Assembly: GCA_945901855.1 (NCBI GenBank)
Contig: CAMDLT010000005.1
Location: 52,595 to 116,594, forward strand
Direction of reading: 5' to 3'
Origin: Asaia bogorensis
GTDB taxonomy: Bacteria > Pseudomonadota > Alphaproteobacteria > CACIAM-22H2
Length of the DNA stretch: 64,000 bases
The notes below the pieces were generated by a model, which was not told the origin of the DNA, ran no database searches, and was given only the letters and a program-made list of their open reading frames with translations. Every line of letters starts with the position of its first letter. Position 1 is the stretch's first letter. Made by a program: the position numbers and the translations under genes. Below, piece by piece: positions 40,106 through 52,779 of this stretch.

Positions 40106-40560
40106 GGCAGGCAAGCCACGTTGTGGGTGTCCTTGGCCGAGGAAAGCGCGATCACCGTCTCGGTGCGCGATACGCCTGCAATGCGCTTGATGCGATCGAC
40201 GATCACCCGCTCGAGCGCAGCGTTGGTCGCGACGCGGATCTTGAGCAGATACGACCATGCGCCCGTGACGTGATGGCATTCGAGCACGTCGGGCAGGGCC
40301 GCGATCGCGGCGACAAACCCCGCATCGTGTTTGGGCCCGTCGAGAGCCACCGACACAAACGCCAATGTCGGCCGCCCGAGTTTTTCGGCATCCGCCGTAA
40401 TCGTCCAGCCTGTGACGATGCTGTTCGCTTCGAGCTTTTTGAGCCGTTCGTTGATCGCCGACACGGACAGCCCCACCGCCGCCGCGATCGTGGCATACGA
40501 ATCGCGAGCATTTTTCTGAAGATGCGCTATTATTTTGCGGTCAATATGGTCCATCGCCAT
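40102..40560 (-). CDS. Lrp/AsnC family transcriptional regulator
   Basis: The 152-residue product has an N-terminal helix-turn-helix (MDHIDRKIIAHLQKNARDSY, then ATIAAAVGLSVSAINERLKK) and a C-terminal RAM ligand-binding domain. The domain carries LECHHVTGAWSYLLKIRV and VSRTETVIALSSAK, the standard Lrp pattern. It probably senses an amino acid and controls the downstream exporter. Start is either ATG 40560 or the in-frame ATG 40554; neither has a strong ribosome site. The upstream 126 bases separate it from a divergent small gene. Confidence 0.9.
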   Translation of the reverse strand: MAMDHIDRKIIAHLQKNARDSYATIAAAVGLSVSAINERLKKLEANSIVTGWTITADAEKLGRPTLAFVSVALDGPKHDAGFVAAIAALPDVLECHHVTGAWSYLLKIRVATNAALERVIVDRIKRIAGVSRTETVIALSSAKDTHNVACLP

Positions 40561-40686
40561 AAAATATGCCGTGTATTGGTCGAATCAAGCCAATTCTTTG
40601 GCGTATTGAGTTCGCGATGGGCCTTCGCGGTCGGCGCCGAGCAGGGCTCGGTTTGCGCCACGACGTCCGTCTGATATGACAAGCGC

Positions 40687-40926
40687 ATGGAAATGCTGGA
40701 ATTCGTTCAGGAATACCCCTATGCGCTGATCGTCGCAGCGATCGTGGTGGCCTATCTGTACGTCCAGGTACGCCTCGCCGACGACGAGCCGCGAGCCCCG
40801 CCCGAAAAGCCGAAAAATCTCGAAGGCTACGACGTCGAATGGTGCGTGGGCTGCTCGCTGTGGGTCCCGGCCAAAACGCCCTATTGCAGCATTCGCGGCT
40901 GCCCGCGTCCGCACCGCTCGATGTAG
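40687..40926 (+). CDS. Hypothetical membrane-anchored protein with C-terminal Cys motif (79 aa)
   Basis: The 79-residue product has one N-terminal membrane helix (EYPYALIVAAIVVAYLYVQV), a charged Pro-rich linker (DDEPRAPPEKPKN) and a C-terminal segment with CVGC, then PYCSIRGC. These give C-x2-C-x11-C-x4-C, which could bind zinc. I recall similar small proteins in Rhodospirillales but no function. The start ATG 40687 has no clear ribosome site. It is 112 bases upstream of glyQ and may share its transcript. Confidence 0.68.
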   Translation: MEMLEFVQEYPYALIVAAIVVAYLYVQVRLADDEPRAPPEKPKNLEGYDVEWCVGCSLWVPAKTPYCSIRGCPRPHRSM

Positions 40927-41038
40927 GCGGTTTCAAGCGTTATTACGTCATTGCCGCAAGGGGGACGGGTAGCTATGTTGCGCCGCAACCGGCGGGGATT
41001 CGCGCCCGGCGCAAACGACAAGGATTTGGCAGAGGCCG

Positions 41039-41905
41039 ATGGCGGGTTTGAGTTTCCAAGATCTAATTTTGACGCTGCACCGCTACTGGTCGGCGCAGGG
41101 CTGTTTGATTTTGCAGCCCTACGACATGGAAATGGGGGCGGGCACGTTCCACCCGGCCACCACCTTGCGCGCTCTGGGCCCCAAGCCATGGAAGGCCGCC
41201 TATGTGCAGCCTTCCAGGCGCCCGTCCGACGGACGCTATGGCGAAAACCCCAATCGTTTGCAGCATTACTATCAGTACCAGGTGATCCTGAAGCCGTCGC
41301 CCGCCGACAGCCAGGAGCTGTATCTGGGCAGCCTCAAGGAAATCGGTCTCGATTGGCGCCAGCACGATATTCGCTTTGTCGAGGACGATTGGGAAAGCCC
41401 GACGCTGGGCGCCTGGGGGCTCGGTTGGGAAGTGTGGTGCGACGGCATGGAAGTGACGCAGTACACCTATTTCCAGCAGGTCGGCGGTATCGAATGCAAT
41501 CCGGTCGCGGTCGAGTTCACCTACGGCCTCGAACGCTTGGCCATGTATATCCAGGGCGTCGAGAACGTCTACGACCTCGCCTTCAACAGCGAGGGCGTCA
41601 AATACGGCGAAGTGTTCCTGCGCGCCGAGCGCGAGTATTCGGCGCACAATTTCGAGCACGCGAACGTCGACCAATTGTTCAAACATTTTCAGGATGCCGA
41701 AGCCGAGTGCAAGGCGCTGCTGGAAGCGAAGCTTGCACTGCCGGCTTACGACCAATGCATCAAGGCCTCGCACCGCTTCAACCTGCTCGATGCGCGCGGC
41801 GTGATCTCGGTGACCGAGCGCCAGGCCTATATCGGCCGCGTGCGCAATTTGGCCAAAGCCTGCTGCGAAGCATGGCTTGCGGGCGAAGGTGCGGCCAATG
41901 GCTGA
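41039..41905 (+). CDS. glyQ: Glycine-tRNA ligase alpha subunit
   Basis: GlyQ is the catalytic alpha subunit of the bacterial alpha2beta2 glycyl-tRNA synthetase and activates glycine with ATP. The 288-residue product is standard in length and conservation: [56 protein letters not shown], and [20 protein letters not shown]. It overlaps glyS by eight bases. The ribosome site is modest (AGAGG very close to the ATG). The cognate tRNA-Gly (TCC) gene is also in this window near 63.7 kb. Confidence 0.98.
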   Translation: MAGLSFQDLILTLHRYWSAQGCLILQPYDMEMGAGTFHPATTLRALGPKPWKAAYVQPSRRPSDGRYGENPNRLQHYYQYQVILKPSPADSQELYLGSLKEIGLDWRQHDIRFVEDDWESPTLGAWGLGWEVWCDGMEVTQYTYFQQVGGIECNPVAVEFTYGLERLAMYIQGVENVYDLAFNSEGVKYGEVFLRAEREYSAHNFEHANVDQLFKHFQDAEAECKALLEAKLALPAYDQCIKASHRFNLLDARGVISVTERQAYIGRVRNLAKACCEAWLAGEGAANG

Positions 41906-44048
41906 ACTGCTGCTCGAAATCCTGTCCGAAGAAATCCCGGCGCGCATGCAAGGCCGTGCGGCCGAGGATCTGAAACGCCTCGTCTGCGAAGGCCTCGGCA
42001 AAGCCGGGCTCGAATTTTCGAAAGCCGAAGCGTTTGTGACTCCGCGCCGTTTGGCGCTGGTCGTGGATGGCCTGCCGCTGCGCACGCCCGATCTCAAAGA
42101 AGAAAAAAAGGGCCCGCGCGTCGGCTCGCCCGATCAAGCCATCGCGGGCTTTTTGAAGGGTGCTGGCCTTGCCTCACTCGACGGTTGCGAAAAGCGGATG
42201 GTCGGAAAAGCCGAATTCTGGTTCGCGGTCGTCGACAAGAAGGGTGAACCTGTTTCGAACGCTATTCGAAGAATAATTGGTCCCGTACTCCAGACTATTC
42301 CCTGGCCGAAATCTATGCGGTGGGGCAGCGGTGCAAAAATCGAGTATCAACTTGAGACCAGTGTAGGCATCCCAATTCCGTCTTCTCGCGGCGAAGGCCA
42401 AATGCAAGCGGCGATTCCATTTCGTTGGGTGCGGCCATTAAGTTCGATAATTCTGCTATTTGATGGACATCCGATTGACTTCGAAATCGACTCGAATGGT
42501 GCCAAAATCATAGCTGGGGCGATGACCGTCGGCCATCGCTTCATGGCGCCCGCCGCGTTCGCCGTATCGGGCTTTGCCGACTATCGGGCGAAGTTGGAAA
42601 AAGCTTTTGTGATTCTCGATGCGGCCGCACGCCGCGCCAAGATTTTGGCCGATGCGCAAACCGCGTGCGCCAAGCTCGGCGTGAAGCTGCGCGACGATCC
42701 AGGCCTACTCGACGAGGTGACGGGACTTGTCGAATGGCCCGTCGTACTGACCGGTGCGATCGACGAAAAATTCATGGATGTGCCAGCGGAAGTGCTGGTG
42801 ACGTCGATGCGCGCGCACCAGAAATATTTTGCGACGCTCAATGCCGACGGTTCGCTCGCGCGCCATTTTGTCGTTGTGGCGAACATGGTTGCCGAAGACG
42901 GCGGGGCCTTGATCGTCGCGGGCAACGAGCGCGTGCTGCGTGCGCGCCTGTCGGACGCCAAGTTTTTCTGGGACCAGGACCGGAAGACAAAACTCGAAGC
43001 GCGCGTGCCTGCTCTTGCGTCGCGCGTGTTCCACGCCAAGCTTGGTACGATGCTGCAAAAGGTCGAGCGGCTCGAAGCGCTGTCGGTCTTTATCGCAGGC
43101 AAGATCGGCGCCGACATTGCCGCCGCCGCGCGCGCGGCCCGGCTGGCCAAGGCCGATCTGTCGTCCGGCATGGTCGGGGAATTCCCCGAATTGCAGGGCG
43201 TCATGGGCCGCTACTACGCGCGCCACGACGGCGAAAGCGAAATTGTGGCCAACGCCATCCGCGCGCATTACCAGCCGCTCGGCCCCGGCGATATGTGCCC
43301 GGCCGAGCCCGTGTCGGTCGCAGTCGCATTGGCCGAAAAGATCGACACGCTTGCGGGCTTCTGGAGCATCGACGAAAAGCCGACGGGCTCGAAAGATCCG
43401 TTTGCGCTGCGTCGTGCGGCGCTCGGCGTCATTCGATTGGTCCGCGAGAACGGGTTTCGGTTGGAATTGCGGCCGATTTTCGCCGCAGCGCTGGAGGCGT
43501 TCCGCGCGCCTGAAAAACTCTCGACCGATATGCTGGGCTTCTTCGCCGACCGGCTCAAAGTGTCGCTCAAGGAAGAAGGCGTACGACACGATTTGATCGA
43601 TGCGGTGTTCGCGCTCGGCGGCGAGGACGACCTCGTGCGGCTGCTCGCCCGCGTCGAGGCGCTGGGCGCGTTCCTTGCGAGCGACGACGGCGCCAATCTG
43701 CTGGCGGCTGCGCGCCGCGCGTCCAACATCGTCGGCATCGAGTCCAAAAAGGACGGCGACGCGTTCGATGGCGCGGTCGATCCGGCGGCGTTTGCGCTGC
43801 CGGAAGAAAGCGCTTTGTTCGCGCGTTTGTCCGACGTGGAAACAAGCGTGCAGACCTGCGTCGTCGGGGAAAACTATTCGGGGGCCATGGGCGCTTTGGC
43901 GTCGTTGCGCGGCCCCCTCGACGCGTTTTTCGACAAAGTGACGGTCAACGCGGACGACAAAACGCAGCGCGCCAATCGTTTGAAGCTGCTCTCGCAAATT
44001 CGCCGTACCACGATGCGCGTGGCGGATTTCGGCAAGATCGAAGGGTAA
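41898..44048 (+). CDS. glyS: Glycine-tRNA ligase beta subunit (with atypical low-GC internal patch)
   Basis: GlyS recognises tRNA-Gly and completes the enzyme with GlyQ. The 716-residue product has the normal N-terminal opening ([19 protein letters not shown]), the HD-like central domain and the C-terminal anticodon-binding DALR-type region. Residues about 115-215 are unusual: bases 42240-42540 are visibly poorer in GC (about 51% by hand count against about 63% in the preceding 60 bases) and use codons rare in neighbours (ATA, TTA). Between SMRWGSG and FRWVRPL there is an insertion of about 28 residues not in the usual family alignment. The frame is intact, so the protein is presumably functional. 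Confidence 0.95.
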   Translation: MAELLLEILSEEIPARMQGRAAEDLKRLVCEGLGKAGLEFSKAEAFVTPRRLALVVDGLPLRTPDLKEEKKGPRVGSPDQAIAGFLKGAGLASLDGCEKRMVGKAEFWFAVVDKKGEPVSNAIRRIIGPVLQTIPWPKSMRWGSGAKIEYQLETSVGIPIPSSRGEGQMQAAIPFRWVRPLSSIILLFDGHPIDFEIDSNGAKIIAGAMTVGHRFMAPAAFAVSGFADYRAKLEKAFVILDAAARRAKILADAQTACAKLGVKLRDDPGLLDEVTGLVEWPVVLTGAIDEKFMDVPAEVLVTSMRAHQKYFATLNADGSLARHFVVVANMVAEDGGALIVAGNERVLRARLSDAKFFWDQDRKTKLEARVPALASRVFHAKLGTMLQKVERLEALSVFIAGKIGADIAAAARAARLAKADLSSGMVGEFPELQGVMGRYYARHDGESEIVANAIRAHYQPLGPGDMCPAEPVSVAVALAEKIDTLAGFWSIDEKPTGSKDPFALRRAALGVIRLVRENGFRLELRPIFAAALEAFRAPEKLSTDMLGFFADRLKVSLKEEGVRHDLIDAVFALGGEDDLVRLLARVEALGAFLASDDGANLLAAARRASNIVGIESKKDGDAFDGAVDPAAFALPEESALFARLSDVETSVQTCVVGENYSGAMGALASLRGPLDAFFDKVTVNADDKTQRANRLKLLSQIRRTTMRVADFGKIEG

Positions 44049-44060
44049 AGGAACCGGACC

Positions 44061-46972
<2,912 letters not shown>

Positions 46973-46976
<4 letters not shown>

Positions 46977-47857
46977 AAATTCGCCCAGGCGGGTTTCGCT
47001 GGCACAAGCGTGGCGTCGCCAGCGACCAGCGCCGACGTTTTTTCGAGCGCATCGAGGCGGATCAGCGCCAGCCCTTGCGCGCCTGCGGTCGAGCGCATCT
47101 CGCCCGCTTCCGCGCCGTCTTGCAGGATCTTCGTGCCGATGGCGGGGACGGGGCCCGCGATGGTCACGGGCACCAGGCGCTTTTTGACCAGACCGCGATA
47201 CTTCATCCGCGCGGTCACTTCCTGGCCCACATAGCAGCCCTTCTTGAAATCGACGCCGCCCAGTTCGTCGAAACCGTTTTCGAGCAACAGCGCGTCTTCG
47301 ATCGCCAGATCGCGGCTGCCGTCCGGCACTCCCAGCGATACGCGCAGCGCATCGTAGTCGCCGAGTTCGCCCGGCGCGAACCCGTGTTCGGCCGCGACTT
47401 TTGCCAACGCTTGGGCGGGCAGCAAGGCGCGCACGCCAAGCGCCGCCAAACGCGGATCGACATAGACGCTGCCGCCGGAGATTTCTTTGGCGGCGCCCGG
47501 CGTTTCGGGCAGGCCGAACGAAGCGGCCGCATCGGCGCCCCAAAAGACGCCGACCGCATGGTCGGGGGCGGGGGCGAGCGCGATCTTGGCGCGCAGCTTG
47601 TAGATTTTGAGACGTCGCAGCAGATCGCCGAGGCGCTCGGCCTCGCCTTCGAGCATGACCGCCTCGTCGATCGCCAGCATAAAAAACTCGTGCAAGAAGC
47701 GCCCCTGCGCGGTGAGGAAGCCCGCATGTAGCGCCTTGTCGGCCGCGATCTTCGTGGCATCGCTTGAGACGAGCCCTTGCAGGAAGGTTTTGCGGTCTTC
47801 GCCGGTCACGCACAAAGCGGCGCGGGCGGGGAGCGGCACAAAAAAGCGGGCGGACAT
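46973..47857 (-). CDS. ygfZ: YgfZ/GcvT-like folate-binding Fe-S cluster protein
   Basis: The 294-residue protein belongs to the COG0354 YgfZ family, related to the T-protein of glycine cleavage, which uses folate to support Fe-S cluster assembly or repair. The family fingerprint K-G-C-Y-x-G-Q-E is present as KKGCYVGQEVTARMKYRG near residue 210. The N-terminal FLQGLVSSDATKI and LHAGFLTAQGRFLHEFFM match as well. Fe-S enzymes such as CysI, BchL and BchNB elsewhere in the window would be beneficiaries. The 3' end overlaps ppdK by four bases; upstream lies a 91-base divergent gap to the glycosyltransferase operon. Confidence 0.92.
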
Positions 47858-47948
47858 GCGGTTTCTCCCGATTCAATAGGCGACATCCAGCAGTTAGGCG
47901 ACCTGTGCCAGCTTGGCAAGGGGCACGCGACCGGCCTATAACGAGGCC

Positions 47949-48983
47949 ATGTCAAAACGCATCTGCTTTCTCGACGACTCGGTCGAATATGACGGTTTCA
48001 GTCCCACCAGCCGCCCGCTCGACGGGCCGCAAAAGGCGGTCGCCTATCTGGCAGCTTCGCTCGCCCAGCGCGGCCATGCGGTCACGGTCGTCACGCGCGC
48101 GGGCATCCCGCTGACCTGCGACGGCGTTGCCTATCCGGGTTTGGAAGGCGAGCGCCCGGAAACGTGCGATCTGCTGGTTGCCGTGGGCGATCCCACGCAA
48201 TTCGATCTGGTGAAGAATGCCGCAACGCGCGCGCTGTGGGTCCAAGGCGCGCCCGCGTCGCTCGACACGCCAAACTGGCAGGGCGTGTGGCAGCGTCTGT
48301 CGCCGCATCTGGTGTTCCACACCGATGCGCAGCGCGACCATGCGAATCTGCACGGGATGGCGGCCCATGTGATCGCACCGGCCGCAGCGCCTTCGTATGT
48401 CGAAGACATCGTCGAGCCTGCGGCGTCGCCGCCTGTCGCGGTCACCGTGTGCCATCCGCAAAACGGTTTGGCGGACTTGATCGATCTGTGGACCGAGCAT
48501 GTGCATCCGCAGGCGATGGATGCCGAACTGCACGTGTATTCGAGCCTGCTCGACCGTGCGGCGCTGAGCGGGCTGGTGTCGGCCGATCTGCTGGCGATTC
48601 ACGAAAAAGTGCAGGCGGCGGGATCGCAAGGCGTGTGCGTCAAGCGCCCGCAGCCCGATCCGCAGATGGCGTCGGTCTACCGCCGCGCGCGCGCCTTCTT
48701 GCATCCGGGCGTTGTCGGCGAAACCGTGGCGCTGGCGTTGCTGGAAGCGCAGGCGGGCGGTTTGCCTGCCGTCAGTTTCGCAACCGGTCATGCGGCGCAA
48801 ATGCGTATCATCGACGGCCGCACCGGCTTCGTTGCCCGCGATGTCGAGGCCTTTGCGGCGGGCGTCGTGCGCTTGCTGGCGGGCGAGGAGCCGCACCGCA
48901 CGATGGCGGCCGATTGCCGCGAATGGCAGCGCGGGCGCAGCTGGGCCATTGCGGCGGCCGAGTGGGAAGAACGCTTTCTATGA
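47949..48983 (+). CDS. Glycosyltransferase (GT4-like), first gene of a glycan operon
   Basis: The 344-residue product has a GT-B appearance: an N-terminal Rossmann-like half starting MSKRICFLDDSVEYDG with DGPQKAVAYLAASLAQRGH, and a C-terminal half with VYRRARAFLHPGVVGETVAL then LLEAQAGGLPAVSF, the nucleotide-sugar binding region of GT4 enzymes. Donor and acceptor are unknown. It is the first of five transferase genes on this strand whose ends overlap or nearly touch, implying one transcript for lipopolysaccharide core or capsule synthesis. The next gene starts inside its stop (ATGA). Confidence 0.82.
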   Translation: MSKRICFLDDSVEYDGFSPTSRPLDGPQKAVAYLAASLAQRGHAVTVVTRAGIPLTCDGVAYPGLEGERPETCDLLVAVGDPTQFDLVKNAATRALWVQGAPASLDTPNWQGVWQRLSPHLVFHTDAQRDHANLHGMAAHVIAPAAAPSYVEDIVEPAASPPVAVTVCHPQNGLADLIDLWTEHVHPQAMDAELHVYSSLLDRAALSGLVSADLLAIHEKVQAAGSQGVCVKRPQPDPQMASVYRRARAFLHPGVVGETVALALLEAQAGGLPAVSFATGHAAQMRIIDGRTGFVARDVEAFAAGVVRLLAGEEPHRTMAADCREWQRGRSWAIAAAEWEERFL

Positions 48984-49936
48984 AGCTGCTGTTCGTCACC
49001 GCAAACCGCATCGGCGATGCCATGCTGGCGTCGGGCGTGCTGGCCGAATTGTGCCGCCGCCATCCGCAAGCGCAAGTGACGGTGGCGTGCGGTCCGCTGG
49101 CGGCGCCGTTGTTCGAAGCGATGCCCCAGCGCGTGCGGACGATCCTGCTCGCCAAGGGGCGGGCCAAGCTGCACTGGCTGTCGCTTTGGTTGCAGACGGT
49201 GGGGCAACATTGGGACATGGTCGTGGATATGCGCGGCTCTGGTCTCGCGTGGTTTCTGTTCGCGTCCAAGCGCGTGCGGCTCGCCCGGCGCGATGCGCGT
49301 CTGCACCGCGTGGAAGACGCCGCGCGCGTGCTCGGTTTCAGCCCGCCGCCGGCCCCGGCTTTGTGGCTGGGCGCGGCCGAAAAGCGCGCGGCTGCCAACC
49401 TGCTTGGCGACGGTCCGATCTTGGCGCTGGGCGCCACCGCCAATTGGTCGGGCAAAATGTGGCCGGCCGAGCGATTCTTGGAACTCGCCGAACGTCTGAC
49501 CGCCCCTTCGGGCATTCTGCCGGGGGCGCGAATCGCCGTGTTCGGCGGCCCTGGCGAGCACGATGCGGCAGCCCCCTTGCTGGCAGGCTTGGGCGGGCGC
49601 GCGATCGATTTTGTCGGCACGCATCCGTTGCCCGTTGCGGCCGCCGCGATCGCGCGCGCCACGCTTTTTGTCGGCAACGATTCGGGCCTCATGCATGTGG
49701 CGGCGGCGGCGGGCATTCCCACGCTCGGGCTGTTCGGACCGTCGGACGAGCGCAATTTCGGCCCCTTCGGACCGCATTGCGCGTTCGTCCGCACGGCCGA
49801 GAGCAAGGACGAGCTTTTTGCGCGCATCGACTACCAGCCTGTCGGCGCGCATTCGCTGCTGGGCTCGATATCGGTCGAAAGCGTCGCCGCCGCCGCTGGC
49901 GCCGTGCTCGCACGCGCGCAACAGGCAGCGGCATGA
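48980..49936 (+). CDS. Glycosyltransferase family 9 (heptosyltransferase-like)
   Basis: The 318-residue protein matches the ADP-heptose:LPS heptosyltransferase family GT9: MKLLFVTANRIGDAMLASGVLAEL at the start, ALGATANWSGKMWPAERFLE near residue 150, and the conserved FVGNDSGLMHVAAAAGIPTL near residue 230 with GLFGPSD following. It probably adds heptose or a related sugar to the lipopolysaccharide inner core at the cytoplasmic face. Overlaps both neighbours by four bases, so it is in the glycan operon. Precise sugar specificity cannot be read from sequence. Confidence 0.88.
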   Translation: MKLLFVTANRIGDAMLASGVLAELCRRHPQAQVTVACGPLAAPLFEAMPQRVRTILLAKGRAKLHWLSLWLQTVGQHWDMVVDMRGSGLAWFLFASKRVRLARRDARLHRVEDAARVLGFSPPPAPALWLGAAEKRAAANLLGDGPILALGATANWSGKMWPAERFLELAERLTAPSGILPGARIAVFGGPGEHDAAAPLLAGLGGRAIDFVGTHPLPVAAAAIARATLFVGNDSGLMHVAAAAGIPTLGLFGPSDERNFGPFGPHCAFVRTAESKDELFARIDYQPVGAHSLLGSISVESVAAAAGAVLARAQQAAA

Positions 49937-50697
49937 AGCTGAGCGCCCTGATTGTCGCGCGCAACGAGGAAAAGCGCCTGCCGTTATGCTTGGCCGGCAT
50001 CGCGTTCGCCGACGAGATCGTCGTGGTGCTCGACCGCACGACCGACGCCAGCGAAAAGATTGCGGCGGCAGCCGGCGCCAAGATCGTTGCGGGCGAATGG
50101 CCGCGCGAGGGCGACCGGCGCAATGCGGGCATCGCCGCCTGCGCCAATGAATGGATCCTCGAGGTCGATGCCGACGAGCTTGTGTCGCCCGCTTTGGCCG
50201 CCGAAATCCGCACCGTCGTGTCGGCCAGCAGCGCTGCGCGCCATTCGATCCCGGTCGACAATTACATCGGCGAGCGGCTTGTGCGCTACGGCTGGGGCGC
50301 TTCGTTCGGCAAGTCTGGCTATTGGGGCCTGTTCCGCAAGGGCACCAAAACTTGGGGCCGCGAGCGCGTGCACCCGAAAATTGTTCTGATGGGCGAGGCG
50401 GGCGAGCCGCTCGCCAATCCGATCCGACACGAGGTCGACCGCAATCTTTCCGAGACGATCAAGCGGCTCGACCGCTACAGCGACGCGCGCGCGGCCGACC
50501 TGCGCGAGACCGGCGACACGGACGATACCAAGCGCTATGTGCGCCGTTTCTTTTCGCGTTTCTGGAAATGCTACGTCGCGCGCAAGGGCTATCGCGAAGG
50601 CGGCTACGGGCTCGTAATCGCGGCCCTCGCGGGGCTGTTTCCGCTTGTCTCGCATCTGAAGGCGAAGGACGAAACGCCGCCAGACGCCAAAGGCTGA
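49933..50697 (+). CDS. Glycosyltransferase family 2 (WaaE/KdtX-like)
   Basis: The 254-residue enzyme opens MKLSALIVARNEEKRLPLCL, typical of GT2 enzymes that modify the lipopolysaccharide core. The metal-binding EVDADELVSPALAAEI (DxD-type DAD) lies near residue 77, and the acceptor region has GRERVHPKI. The C-terminal part, RFFSRFWKCYVARKGYREGG, resembles the membrane-associated tail of WaaE/KdtX beta-1,4-glucosyltransferases. Start ATG overlaps the GT9 stop. The next gene begins six bases after its stop. Confidence 0.87.
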   Translation: MKLSALIVARNEEKRLPLCLAGIAFADEIVVVLDRTTDASEKIAAAAGAKIVAGEWPREGDRRNAGIAACANEWILEVDADELVSPALAAEIRTVVSASSAARHSIPVDNYIGERLVRYGWGASFGKSGYWGLFRKGTKTWGRERVHPKIVLMGEAGEPLANPIRHEVDRNLSETIKRLDRYSDARAADLRETGDTDDTKRYVRRFFSRFWKCYVARKGYREGGYGLVIAALAGLFPLVSHLKAKDETPPDAKG

Positions 50698-50703
50698 TCG
50701 CCG

Positions 50704-51741
50704 ATGGCGCGCATTGTCCTTGCCGATGACGGGGTCGCGTTCGACGGCAGATCGCTCGACGGCAAGCCTGCGGGCGGCGCCGAAACCGCGTTCGTTCGGT
50801 TGGCGGAAGCGCTCGCGCAAAGCGGCCACGAGGTAACGGCATTTGCCAACGCAGCCGCGCGCATCGTCCACAAGAACGTGGCGTGGGCGCCGGTCGGCGA
50901 CGGGCTGCCGCAATCGGCCGATCTGTACGTTGCCAATCGCAGCCCGCATCTGCTGGCCCATGTGCCCGAGGCCGCGCAGAAGTTTTTCTGGCTGCACAAT
51001 GACCCGCGCTATCTGTTGAAGCCGCGCCATCTGGTGCCGCTGCTGCGCCATTGGCCGTCGCTGGTGTTCGTAAGCCAAGCGCAAGCGGCGGCGGCATCGC
51101 CGGTTTTGCCCGCCCGCAAGCGCCATGTGATCGCGCTTGGCCTCGACGATCTGTTTCGATCTGCGGCCGAACGCTCGCCGCCGGCACCGCTTGCATTGTA
51201 TGCGGCCAATCCGCTGCGCGGACTTGCGATGCTGGCGCCGCTTTGGACCGATGCGATAGCGCCGGGCTTGCCGAATGCGCGTCTGCAGATCCATACGGGG
51301 CTTGGCCTTTACGGCGCGCCTGCCAAGCCGCGCACACAAGCAGCGATGCAAGCGGCGATCGATGCGGCGCGTGCGGCCTGCGGCCCGCAATTTATGCTCG
51401 GCGATCTCGTCGATCGCGCGCAGATGTCGGCAACGCTGCTGGGTGCGCGCGTCTATCTCTATCCAGGCGATGCAACCGAAACCTTCTGCCTGTCGGTCGC
51501 CGAAGCGCAGGCGATGGGCGTTCCTTGCGTGGTGATGGCGCGCGGGGCGCTGCCCGAGCGCGTGGTGCACGGAACGACCGGTTTTGTCGTGCAAACCGAA
51601 GCCGATTTTGCCGATGCCGCGCGGCGCCTGCTGGTCGACGACGCATTGTGGCAAGCCCAGCATCGCGCGTGTCTGGCAACCCAGCGCGGACGCGGTTGGA
51701 CCGATATGGCGGCTGACTTCGCCCGGACGGCGGAGCTGTGA
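50704..51741 (+). CDS. Glycosyltransferase family 4 protein
   Basis: The 345-residue GT-B enzyme shows a substrate-binding N-terminus (MARIVLADDGVAFDGRSLDG, then GGAETAFVRLAEALAQSGHE). The donor-site signature ATETFCLSVAEAQAMGVP is near residue 260, followed by ALPERVVHGTTGFV. It resembles the first gene of the operon in size and in the opening F/L-DD-x-V pattern, so the two may be ancient duplicates. The stop overlaps the next start by one base (TGATG). Sugar specificity is unknown. Confidence 0.85.
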   Translation: MARIVLADDGVAFDGRSLDGKPAGGAETAFVRLAEALAQSGHEVTAFANAAARIVHKNVAWAPVGDGLPQSADLYVANRSPHLLAHVPEAAQKFFWLHNDPRYLLKPRHLVPLLRHWPSLVFVSQAQAAAASPVLPARKRHVIALGLDDLFRSAAERSPPAPLALYAANPLRGLAMLAPLWTDAIAPGLPNARLQIHTGLGLYGAPAKPRTQAAMQAAIDAARAACGPQFMLGDLVDRAQMSATLLGARVYLYPGDATETFCLSVAEAQAMGVPCVVMARGALPERVVHGTTGFVVQTEADFADAARRLLVDDALWQAQHRACLATQRGRGWTDMAADFARTAEL

Positions 51742-52778
51742 TGCGCGTGCTGGGCCTCATGGCGGGCGCCAAACAAGGCGGGGCCGAGGCCTTTTTTGCG
51801 CGGTTGGCGCTGGCCCTCAACGGCGACGGACATGTTTTTTCCGCCGCCATCCGGCACGACGCAGCGCGTGCGGCACGGCTGGCGGCAGGGGGCGTTGCGG
51901 TCGAGCAGATGGCGTTTGGCGGCATTTTCGACGTCGCGACGTCGTGGCGCTTGGCCCAGAAGATCGATCGCGAGACGCCCGATCTGGCGCTGGCCTTTAT
52001 GAGCCGTGCGGCCGCAAAACTGCCGCCGCGATTTTTGACGCGCCGAAAGCCCGTCTATGTCGGGCGCTTGGGCGGCTACTACGATCTCAAATACTATCGG
52101 CGCTGCGACCGGCTGATCGGCAATACAAAAGATATTTGCGCGTGGATCGCGCGCCAAGGCTGGCCCGCAGACCGCGTTTCCTATCTGCCCAATTTTGTCG
52201 ATGCGAGCCGCGCGGCGCCGGTGGACCGTGCCACGCTCGATACGCCCGGCGACGCCAAGCTTGTTTTGGCGCTCGGGCGGCTGCATGCGAACAAAGCGTT
52301 CGACGTGCTGCTGGCGGCGCTGGCGAACGTGCCGCAAGCGTATCTGTGGATCGCGGGCGAGGGACCGCTTGCGGCGGCTTTGCGCGCCCAGGCGGAAACG
52401 CTCGGCATTGCCGGGCGCGTGCGCTTCTTGGGTTGGCGCAACGATACGAACGCGCTGCTGGCGGCGTGCGACGTGCTCGTCTGCCCGTCGCGGCACGAAC
52501 CGCTTGGCAATGTGGTGATCGAGGCATGGGCCCAGGCGCGCGCCGTGGTCGCGGCCAAAGCCCAAGGGCCGGCCGCGTTGATCGAAGACGGCAAAACCGG
52601 ATTGCTGGCGCCGATCGACGATGCCGATGCACTGGCGGCGGCCTTGCGCCGCGTTCTGGAAATGCCGACGCTTTCGCTGGACCTTGCGCAAGGCGGTTTT
52701 GCCGCGTACCAGAGCAGCTATACAAAAGCGGCGGTGGTTCGCCGCTATCGCGAATTTTTCGAGGAGGCGTGCGCCTAG
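51741..52778 (+). CDS. Glycosyltransferase family 4 protein (WaaG/RfaG-like)
   Basis: The 345-residue product has the GT4 features AGAKQGGAEAFFARLALALN near the N-terminus and KLVLALGRLHANKAFDVLLA near residue 173. The donor loop RFLGWRNDTNALLAACDVLV is followed by PSRHEPLGNVVIEAWAQ with its two acidic residues. ATG 51741 overlaps the preceding stop; an in-frame GTG at 51738 is possible but less likely. It is the last transferase of the operon, and asnB begins one base after its stop codon. Confidence 0.86.
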   Translation: MRVLGLMAGAKQGGAEAFFARLALALNGDGHVFSAAIRHDAARAARLAAGGVAVEQMAFGGIFDVATSWRLAQKIDRETPDLALAFMSRAAAKLPPRFLTRRKPVYVGRLGGYYDLKYYRRCDRLIGNTKDICAWIARQGWPADRVSYLPNFVDASRAAPVDRATLDTPGDAKLVLALGRLHANKAFDVLLAALANVPQAYLWIAGEGPLAAALRAQAETLGIAGRVRFLGWRNDTNALLAACDVLVCPSRHEPLGNVVIEAWAQARAVVAAKAQGPAALIEDGKTGLLAPIDDADALAAALRRVLEMPTLSLDLAQGGFAAYQSSYTKAAVVRRYREFFEEACA

Positions 52779-52779
52779 C

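Noticed and set aside
40106..40279. Longer start for the LysE-type exporter
   Set aside because: The extra stretch is a shadow of the Lrp gene; GTG 40105 overlapping the Lrp stop gives a complete six-span protein.
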